Assembly: GCA_026214975.1 (NCBI GenBank)
Contig: JAOBSW010000559.1
Coordinates: 35,757-99,756 of the forward strand
Origin: Gentiana macrophylla
Taxonomy: Eukaryota > Streptophyta > Magnoliopsida > Gentianales > Gentianaceae
Direction: 5' to 3'
DNA length: 64,000 nt
Position numbers and translations under genes: made by a program. Below are positions 56,516 to 64,000 of the stretch, piece by piece (the first letter of the stretch is position 1; each line of letters starts with the position of its first letter). The notes under the pieces are model-generated. The model was not told the origin of the DNA. It worked only from the letters and a program-made list of their open reading frames with translations, and searched no databases.

Positions 56516-56690
56516 CTTTTATAGAAATATATCTATCAAGCAAAAGTAGAAAAGATCTCTCTTTTACGGCGTTTTGTACTTGCCGGATCGATCCGAGAAA
56601 GGGCGGATCGATCCGGCCTCTCGAACTAGTAATCTTTGTCGGTCGGTATACTCACATCGGATCGATCCGGTGAAAAGCCGGATCGATCCG
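56516..56690 (-). promoter_or_regulatory. Candidate ORF-B promoter of Y with four palindromes
   Basis: CGGATCGATCCG at 56584, 56604, 56658 and 56679 (spacings 20 and 21 bp), then 60 bp further in the sense direction CTATAAAAGG-type TATA (TATAAAAGG at 56524-56516), then ORF-B. Repeats the arrangement of the LTR promoter inside the element. Confidence 0.7.
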
Positions 56691-56932
56691 AACATTCTTG
56701 TTCACGGATGAGTTGATTTTGCTTGAAAAATGCCTAGTTTTTCTAGGGGACAAGTTTTCTTCCTATTTTTGGTTCATTTTCATTTTATTATAACGATAAA
56801 TTTTACTACGACGATCGTAATACCATAACATGCAATGAAAACATGAAAATCGTATTAAAATAAAATCCTTCCAAAATCAAAATAACTTAAAGTAAAATGT
56901 TTCAATGTCAAAAATCATAGAATGTTTAAAAA

Positions 56933-58429
56933 TCACTCATCTTCATCACTCATTTCATTCGTGGCTTGAACTTGGCATAGCTTGAGAAGCGGGTCGATTC
57001 TTGGGATGGATCTTGAAAATAAGTTGACATCCGCACCGAACTATCTAGTCCCATCGAGCTCATCTCTCTCGTGATATCGGAAAAGTGCTTCCCCATCTCG
57101 TCGTGGTATGGTCAAATGATCCAGATCCAGTCCATTTCGATGTCGCGCTTTTGCCGTAGTACTGTCGAAAAATCCCTACACCACTAGTTTGAAACCCAAA
57201 GAATGTGGCATTTGTTGGAAATCGAGGTGGTGGCATTGGTGGAATGAAATCGGGCAAGGTATAAGGTGAGTCCGGCAATCGCGGAATATCCATCTCGGCA
57301 TAGGCGAGGGTTACGTAGTATATTCATTTGATATATACCTCGCATGCCTTGTCGTAAATCTTGAGACCATAATCTATTCCTTTCCAAAAGCGACCATATT
57401 GGCATTAGCACGATGAACATCATAGGCCAAGGATTGGAACATATTGTAAGTGATGGTATTTGGAAGATGAGTTTGAGTTTGATTTGGATGAAGGAGGGAC
57501 AAAGAGTGGATGGAGTAGGTCGAGGTCGTTGACGGTTAGGGTCCAAAAGTTTATTCTTCTGCGGCCTAAGTGGTAAACTAGGACCTATAAGTGTGTCATC
57601 CACCATCATCAAATTATCACTTGGGAGCTCGGGGACTCTATCGGCGACACAAGGAAGAAATAAAACACGGAAAAGGCATGTGATTGCACTGGTCAGCGAT
57701 CGGGGCAAATTCCTTGGCGCTTCTACACATTACTCTGCCTATATCCACGGGTACATTATTAACTATAGCCCAAGCAATACACAAATCCTCTTTACCAAAA
57801 GATGTAAAATGTCGAGTAGGGTAAAAGAGTGTGACTAATAAAGCGTTTAATGGCTCTCATATCCCGGATACATTTCCCATAAGAAAACTGTTTTCATGCC
57901 CCAGGCATGATGGGATCTAACTCATTACAGGCTAGTGAAACAATATAATCAAAGTTTCTTTGGTTCATCCAAATTCCAAAGCGTATAATAATCCTCATTC
58001 TCCGGTATATCAGAATACCATAAATAGTATTTATAATGTGAAGAGTAAAAGCAGCCTTTGTCCTAGTTCTCGAGTTGTGAGGTTAACTCACCATCTTCCG
58101 TAGCATTGTGAGTTGCTACCAAAGAATAAAATTCAGCTACTAAGGTTGTGTTAATTTCTCCCGACCTTAAAGCGGCTAATTCCATCCAATGCCGCCTTTC
58201 AAAAATCTCCTTCACCTCCTTCCCAAATCCTTAAAATCCAAACCCTCTCGATTGCAACTAAACTTTGCCCAAATTTATTTTTCAATGCTTTCTTAGGCAT
58301 TGCAGAGAAGCAGTTCTTTCAAAACTAAGCGCCAATTCTTCTTACATTAAAGGCCTAGTTTCTATAAGCTGGAATTTGGGTAGGGATATGCGGTTTGCGT
58401 TTTTTACTAGCTTTCGACGATTCGTCCAT
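56933..58429 (-). pseudogene. Y ORF-A: putative plant transposon-type protein
   Basis: ATG at 58429 (MDESSKASKNANRISLPKFQ). Segments in several frames: VAEFYSLVATHNATEDGEL, YSDIPENEDYYTLWNLDEP, the EFY and W-x-LD-x-P motifs shared with ORF-A of X; HRANANMVAFGKE and a C-terminus ending NEMSDEDE at 56933. Acidic tail as in the W and X ORFs. Frames are broken as read, many times at sites where CAG or CTG would restore the comparison with X. Confidence 0.6.
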
Positions 58430-58698
58430 TCTACGATAATGACAAAATAACAAAACAACACAAAACAACACAAATGAGTTACACAAAATTTTGGAATTAA
58501 ATAAAGACTTGCTTAAAAAACGAAATTAAGAAAATAAGTGACTACAATGTTACCTTACAAAGCTTAAAAAGGTTGAAATTTGGCCGGAAAAGATGGAAAT
58601 TTCGCCGGAATAAAAGTTGAAGCTACCCTTGCAAATTACTTCAATAAAAATGAAAATTTTAAGAGAGGAGTGGAAAATGAGAAAAGTTTAGAGATTGG

Positions 58699-58868
58699 GG
58701 TATTTAATGGTGATGTTGTGTGATGATTTGAAGAAAAATTCGAATTGGGGGGAAGGGAGAGGGGCGTTTGTTTTTAGAAAAGTGGAAGAAGAAGAAGAAA
58801 GAGGGACCCGTCACTTTTTAGGTTTTTTAGGTACCGGATCGATCCAGGGGTTAGGTCGGATCGATCCG
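58699..58868 (-). promoter_or_regulatory. Candidate ORF-A promoter of Y with palindrome pair
   Basis: CGGATCGATCCA (58835) and CGGATCGATCCG (58857), 22 bp apart. In sense, about 125 bp downstream is ATTAAATACCCC (58710-58699), a plausible plant TATA variant followed by a pyrimidine-rich leader and the ORF-A ATG at 58429. Confidence 0.6.
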
Positions 58869-58869
58869 A

Positions 58870-58870
<1 letters not shown>

Positions 58871-58904
<34 letters not shown>
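58871..58904. repeat. Poly-T run of about 34 bases
   Basis: Directly next to the ORF-A palindrome pair of Y. Exact length uncertain in any consensus. Confidence 0.9.
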
Positions 58905-58908
<4 letters not shown>

Positions 58909-59569
58909 TTAAAAAATATTTTTGGTATGATAATCCTCAATTATATCATATAAATCATATATATGATAAAATAAGTTTTATCATAAAAATTTTTGAAGTC
59001 TTAAAATTAAAATAAACATAAACTTAATCTAATTCTACTCCCACCATTCTTAAATCTTCAAGATTTCTATAATAACGGTCCATTAACCTAATCTTAAGAA
59101 ATGAGGCGTTCGAATTTTCTCTTTGATCTCCATCGGGATTTTCGGATAACCACCTAATCGTTCCTTCTTAACAACATTCAAACACTCATCCTGTGATTTG
59201 GTTGTGCTTTCCTACATTTCCCTTCATGCTCACTTTTTCCACACTTCACACCTTCTTAAAAACTTTGCCCCTTCTCTTTATCGAACTTCTCGATTTTCCA
59301 TTACATAGTTCTTTCGATCGATCTCTCTCAACAATTGCTTGTTTTCTCCAAATCGAAGCTTCTATTTTAAACGCGACATCTTTATCCAAGCCTAATTTCA
59401 AAAGCAACATAAAAATTCCTATTCTATCTAAAAAGACATCCAGTTCTTTTAAATCTATCCGGTAAAAGAGCGAAACTACTTTAAACATAAATAAAACACA
59501 TAAAAGTAGAGTAAAGATAGATAGCACTTTGGTATTGGTGAGTTTAACTCTCTCTTTTCGGTTTCTTGA
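58905..59569. other. Y spacer after integrase
   Basis: 59133-59225 (ATCGGGATTTTCGGATAACC and on) is shared with Z at 13037-13110. Otherwise AT-rich without recognised coding sequence. Confidence 0.6.
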
Positions 59570-60890
59570 TTTCTCTGCTTTTTACTTTGTCGGAGGATCG
59601 GATTAGTAGCATTATTTCTTCTTTCGGTGCGGTTCCTTCTCATTCCACAAATAACTTTACTCTATGGCCATTGGCTATAAAAGTTGTATTTCCATCGATT
59701 AGTTCAACGACTCTCAGAGTTGTAAACTCGTTACTTTAAATGGACTGTCCATCTTGATTTAAGCTTTCGGAAATAACTTTAAGCGTGAATTGTACAAGAG
59801 CACTCGATCACCTACATGGAACTCACGACTATAGATTCTCTTATCGTGAAAGGATTTGCATGCGTTCCTTGTAGATTCGAAGCGTTTTCATAAGAATCGA
59901 GACGGAATTCTTCTAGTTACATCAATTGAAGCAATCTATGATCACCGGCTTGACCTTAGGATCGAAATTCAAAAATTTAATAGCCCAGAAGGCTCGGTGT
60001 TCTAACTCAACTAGGAGATGACAAGACTTGCCAAAAACTAACTTATAGGAGAACAACCAATTGGTGTTTTAAAAAGCGTTTCTATATGCCCATAATGCAT
60101 CGTCTAGTTTAAGCGCCGATTTGTTCGATTTGAATCCACTTTGTCTTTTCTACAATTCTTTTGATTTCTCTATTAGACACCTCTACACGACCCTTTGGTT
60201 TGCGGATGATAGGGCGTTCCTAACTTATGCGTTACACCATATTTTTCAATTATCTTGGTAAATGGTTTATTACAAAAGTGTGAACCTCTATCACTAATGA
60301 TAGCCCTTGGAATGCCATAACGTGTAAATATATTCTTTTAAGAAATCGTATGACAACTCTGGTATCATTAGTGGGAAGAGCTCAAATTTTTCTACCCATT
60401 TGAAACATAATCTACCATTACTTAGAATAAATCTTTTTCCAAAAGATATAGGAAATGGTCCCATGAAATCTATACCCCAAACATCAAATAACTCACATTC
60501 TAAAATAGGTTGCATAGGCATTTCATGTTTTTAGATACATTTCCCATTTTTGACAAGATTCACAAGATTTGACATACTTATAAGCATCTCTACATATAGC
60601 GTAGGCCAATAAAAACCACATTGTAAAACTTTAAAAGCGGTTTTCCAACCTCCATGATGACCTCTGCCTCACGATCATGACAAAATGATAAAATACTTAA
60701 AATTTCATTATCGGTACACACTTTACGATTATCCCATCCGAACATTTACGGAAAATGTCAGTTCCTCCCAGTAATAAAATTTTAAGTCATAAAAGAATTT
60801 CTTCTTCTGCTGCCAAGTCCAATGAGACGGAATATAATCACAGGTTAAGTAATTAATGATATCTCCAAACCAGGGTGACATTTCCTTAGA
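59570..60890 (-). pseudogene. Y integrase
   Basis: In sense order: CQKWEM-type zinc-binding end near 60540, [20 protein letters not shown] (first catalytic Asp in GIDF), [24 protein letters not shown] (second Asp), TPYHPQTKG (usual NGQ altered), SNREIKRIVEK (Glu), then YNSRLKLFP-like and SGAVELIDG/NGHRVKLF-like segments ending near 59570 as in X. Many frame changes. It would insert the element cDNA. Confidence 0.82.
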
Positions 60891-61559
60891 AGGAATTCTA
60901 TTCTTTAATAACCTGCATGGTTGAAGGAGTATCTATTCTAAAAAGTTGTTCATCAGGAAATGAATCTTTAATTTCTATTCCCTTTTCTTCATCATTTTCC
61001 ATTCTACTTAGATGATCTGCTACTACATTCTCACTTCCCTTTTTATCTTTAATTTCAATATCAAACTCAAGTAAGAGAATCCATCTAAGAAGGCGTGGTT
61101 TTCGCATCTTTCTTACTCATTAAATACTTCAAAAGTGAATAGTGCTGTATAAATTATTACCTTAGAACCAACAATATACGATCTAAACTTATCTAAGGCA
61201 AAAATTACATAGCAGTTCTTTTCTCGTAGTTGTATAGTTCGGTTGAGTTTGCATTTAACGTATGAGATGCATAGTAAATAGCTTTGAGAATTTTGTTATA
61301 TCTTTGTCCTAAAAGCTGCTCCTACAATTTAAATCACTTGCATCACACATAATCTCAAGCGGCAAATTCCAATCTGGTGCTATTATCAACAGTGCGAAGA
61401 GTTAATCTCGCTTTTAAGGTGCGAAAAGCTTCTTTACATTTACTATCGAAGTTAAAAGGTACTTCCTTTTCAAGCAAATGACTTAGAGGCTTTGCTATCT
61501 TTGAAAAATCTGCAATAAATCTCTATAAAATCCTGCATGTCCAAGAAATCCTCTTAGAG
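60891..61559 (-). pseudogene. Y RNase H region
   Basis: [20 protein letters not shown] and [19 protein letters not shown], the end of the Athila-type RNase H. 61300-61140 carries the preceding segment in broken frames (Y-x-T-T-E-K-E type). Removes the RNA strand after reverse transcription in intact relatives. Confidence 0.78.
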
Positions 61560-62300
61560 TCCTTAGATTAGCTGGTGGTGGTAATTTTCAATTACTTCAA
61601 CCTTAGCTTTATCAACTTCAATTCTATTTCGAGAGATTCGATGGCCTAGAACAATTCCTTCCGATACCATTAAATGACATTTTTCCCGATTTAAAATTAA
61701 ATTGGTATCCTCGCATGGCGTTGTAACACTCTTTCTAAGTGCGATAAACATTTACCAAAAGAATCTCCGTAAACACTAAAGTCGTCCATAAAAATTTCCA
61801 AGAATTTCTCAACCATATCGGAAAATATAGCCATCATGCATCTTTGAAGCGTATTTGGAGCATTACATAAACCAAGCGGCATTCTTTTATACGCAAAAGT
61901 TCCATAAGGACAAGTGAAAGTAGTCTTCTCCTATCTCCTCCTTTGCAATGAAAATCGTAAATAACACTGAATAACCATCTAAGAAGCAAGTAATATTTAT
62001 GACCACTTAACCGTTCCAACATTTGAACTATGAATGGAAGTGGATGATGATCTTTCTTAGTATGATCATTTAGTTTCCTAAAATCAATGCACATTCGATA
62101 ACTGTAATTTCTCTTGTTGGAATCCATTCATTCCTATCATTTTCTTTCACTGTGAAACCTCCTTTCTTTGGTACCACTTGAGTTGGACTTACCCATTCAC
62201 TATCTGATATGGGAAAAATTATTCCCATCTCTAATAGCTTAATGACCTCTTTCTTAACAATTAAGCGCAAATTTGGGTTGAGGCGGCGTTGCGGTTGAAT
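61560..62300 (-). pseudogene. Y reverse transcriptase
   Basis: VKKEVIKLLEMGIIFPISDS, EWVSPTQVVPKKGG, CIDFRKLNDHTKKDHHPLPF, MPLGLCNAPNTLQRCMMAIF, FLEIFMDDFSVYGDSFGKCL (catalytic FMDD), LNREKCHLMVSEGIVLGHRI and DKAKVEVIENY. All core RT motifs of Athila-type Ty3/gypsy are present in order, spread over several frames. The frame break near 61950 falls in the DGYSGY motif. Confidence 0.9.
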
Positions 62301-62738
62301 ACAAGGCTTAGCATCTTCCTTCGAATTATCTTATGACGCATAAATCTAGGGGCTAATACCTCGAATATCAAGAATCGTCCATCCAAAAGCTTTCTTATGC
62401 TTTTTCAACATTCTAAGTAATTGATCTTCTTGTTGCTCAGTTAAAGTTGATGAAATAATAATCGGTAATAGATTATCAGTTTCAAGAAAAGCATATTTCA
62501 GATTTAAAGGTAATGGTTTCAATTCCGAGGTTCTTTGGCGGATCTTTATTGACGATTTAAGAACGCTGGTCCTTCTAGTTCTAATTCCAAGTACTTATGC
62601 CATGGTGGTTTAAAGGTAAAACTTTACGTATCTAAAGAAAGAATTATCTCTTTCATTTCAATGTCTTCCTCATCTTCTTTATAGATGAGACAGAGTTAAG
62701 CATTCTTTAATCTGTCTTCAAAAGTTGGTAAGCGATTA

Positions 62739-63099
62739 TCATGAGACGTAATGAATATCTTCATAAAAGAACATGATTACGATGATGCATGATTCATAGC
62801 TTTGAAAATATTGAAAGTAACCGTCTTCATTGACTCTTAAGATTAATTCTCCTTTTCGAACATCGATTAAAGTTCTTCCTGTAGCTAGAAATGGGCGACC
62901 TAGAATAAGAGTCTTTGAATAACCGTCTTCCATTTCCATAACTACAAAGTCTCTTTGGAAAATAGAATTTGTCTACTTTAACCAATATGTCCTTTATAAT
63001 TCCTTTAGGGTACTTAATCGATCTATACGCCATTTGCAGAGTCATTTTGATCTTAGTAAGCTTTCCTATGCCTAACTTTCTATAATCCTCATAAGACAT
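62739..63099 (-). pseudogene. Y aspartic protease, C-terminal part
   Basis: MSYEDYRKLGIGKLTKIKMT, YRSIKYPKGIIKDILVKVDK, LILGRPFLATGRTLIDVRKG and ELILRVNEDG, in two frames. These follow the D-x-G-A active site, which lies just upstream near 63150-63110 (SIARAS-like reading, damaged). Same family as the W remnant at 19745-20460. Confidence 0.82.
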
Positions 63100-64000
63100 G
63101 AGATTTATACTCGCTCTAGATCACATAAGACCTTCTTAAACAGAAATCCTCCAATTTCACACGGAATGGTAAAACTACCGGGATCTTTCGAGTTTAGGTG
63201 GTAACTTATCTTCTGAATTGCGGAACATTCTTCATTTAGGCATATATTCTCATATTCCTCTAATTTTTCTTGTTTGTGAAATTTCTTTGAGAGAAATTTT
63301 CCATAGGCGAGTATATTAATCGAGCTTCAAAAGCAGGGATATTAACTTGAATATGACGAAAAGTGTCAAGAAGCGAGCATACTTCTTATCGCTTTTGCCT
63401 TTTTGATTTGATCTTTAGGAGGGTAAGGTAAAGATTCTAGATCTATGACCTTTGGCTCCTTTGTCGTTTCTCTTTTCCTTTTTCCTTAAACCTTTGAGTA
63501 TTAATCGGTCGCCATGTTTGAGTTCTTGAATTCTTTCTTTTAAATTGTTCCACTGAATCAATCTCTACTTGATTCCTTCATTTCTTCCTGTTTTTCATCC
63601 TTGTTTTCATTATCTTCCATTCTAATGTGTTCCTTAAATAAAGTCCTTAAATCTTTATCCATGGGATCTTTCGAGAATCCTTGGGATTTTTACCCAATTT
63701 TCCTTTCACTTTCGGGTTCGAACTTTTATTTCTTTTCAAGAAATTGTCTATAATTTATTCTTCCTCATACAGTAAATTCAAGTTAGTCTTTAGTTTTATC
63801 ATTCTTACCATCTAAGTCATCTTCTACTTCATTATTCCCAAAGTTTTCAACTCTATTACTTCCACTTGAGCTTCCTACTTTCGTAACTACAACATTTACC
63901 TCTCTTGGGTTCCTTTCGGTGTTACTTGGTAATCCTCCTAGGGGGTCTCTTTGTTATTACGTTCACCTTCCCTACTCAAATGATCTTCCATATTCCTTAA
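63100..64000 (-). other. Y gag-protease linker, running off the window
   Basis: No long frame. Lys/Glu-rich segments around 63550-63300 fit the linker between gag and protease in Athila-type elements. Gag itself, the PBS and the 5' LTR are outside. Confidence 0.5.

Larger units (their letters stand above)
44207..64000 (-). mobile_element. Element X: Athila-type retrotransposon, interrupted by Y, open to the right
   Basis: Visible part 44207-52034. In sense direction from the break: integrase C-terminus (52034-51615), spacer, ORF-A (50697-49056), ORF-B (48468-47490), internal PPT (47006-46976), 3' non-coding region, 3' PPT and 3' LTR (45709-44207). Inserted in the RT of copia U. The rest of pol, gag and the 5' LTR lie beyond Y, outside the window. 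Characterised by 15 copies of a GC-rich palindrome, consensus CGGCGC-N3-CCG-like. Confidence 0.85.
52035..64000 (-). mobile_element. Element Y: Athila-type retrotransposon, open to the right
   Basis: 3' LTR 52035-53951, 3' PPT 53952-53994, internal PPT about 55358-55385, ORF-B 55590-56447, ORF-A 56933-58429, integrase, RNase H, RT and protease 59570-63099, gag-side sequence to the edge. Inserted in X integrase; expected TSD TCTAG at 52030-52034. Frames in pol change many times, but domain order is intact, so it is the most complete Athila-type copy here and probably the youngest of the U-X-Y nest. Carries 10 copies of CGGATCGATCCG (one with a single change). Confidence 0.88.

Noticed and set aside
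47490..58429. ORF-A and ORF-B as envelope (env-like) genes
   Set aside because: No signal peptide or membrane helix visible, and motifs fit the putative plant transposon family instead.

Overview
This window is intergenic DNA from a large, repeat-rich plant genome, most likely a eudicot. I found no host gene, rRNA or tRNA gene. Almost every base can be assigned to transposable elements inserted into one another. Evidence for plant nuclear DNA: Ty3/gypsy elements of the Athila type (primer-binding site matching the 3' end of tRNA-Asp, LTRs of 1.1-2.4 kb, extra ORFs after pol), a SIRE/Maximus-type Ty1/copia element, a TRIM, a CACTA element, an hAT MITE and a LINE fragment. Calls rest on terminal dinucleotides, target-site duplications (TSDs), primer-binding sites (PBS), polypurine tracts (PPT) and protein motifs read by eye.

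Layout. (1) 1-8448: element S, a rearranged non-autonomous Athila-type family, minus strand, with an inverted extra LTR and a duplicated 3' non-coding segment. (2) 8449-9260 and 16935-22238: element W, minus strand, with its 5' LTR at 20831-22238, a protease remnant, one transposon-like ORF and no reverse transcriptase. S lies in its 3' non-coding part. (3) 9266-16929: element Z, minus strand, complete with 5-bp TSD CCTAC, inserted in W beside W's internal PPT. (4) 22239-28590: non-coding DNA with an hAT MITE, a CACTA element, a TRIM, hAT-like inverted ends and a probable SINE. (5) 28591-31582: copia element D, plus strand, TSD GTACT, inserted in the LTR of copia element U, which also holds a LINE fragment. 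(6) 32046-44206: the body of U, plus strand, split by the SIRE-like element V (32201-41100, minus, TSD CATAG) and ended by element X. (7) 44207 onward: X, an Athila-type element on the minus strand, split at 52034 by Y, a related and more complete element that runs off the right edge. The right side is thus a three-level nest: Y in X in U.

How the parts work together. X and Y each carry, after integrase, two paralogous ORFs (A and B) that resemble the putative plant transposon protein family. W has one such ORF, and V, a copia element, carries a large ORF that may be related. S and Z have only a gag-derived ORF and must depend on enzymes made elsewhere.

Two patterns go beyond routine annotation. 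First, X, Y and Z each carry a family-specific 12-bp palindrome of the form CGG-N6-CCG, in pairs 20-22 bp apart, just upstream of the LTR TATA box. In X and Y the pairs recur upstream of both extra ORFs. W has a related CGG-N4-CCG version, and S has an unrelated palindrome. The arrangement is conserved while the sequence differs, which suggests an element-encoded dimeric regulator that has diverged together with its sites. Second, every PPT in the five Athila-type families lies just downstream of a small hairpin. The stems differ between families while the loop is often AGGA or GGGA, and each element has two such modules, one at the 3' LTR and one internal. A head-to-head junction in S, at the expected plus-strand start of both PPTs, suggests the internal one is used.

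Caution: differences between paired LTRs cluster at CAG/CTG, so many frameshifts may be consensus errors at CHG-methylated cytosines rather than true decay.
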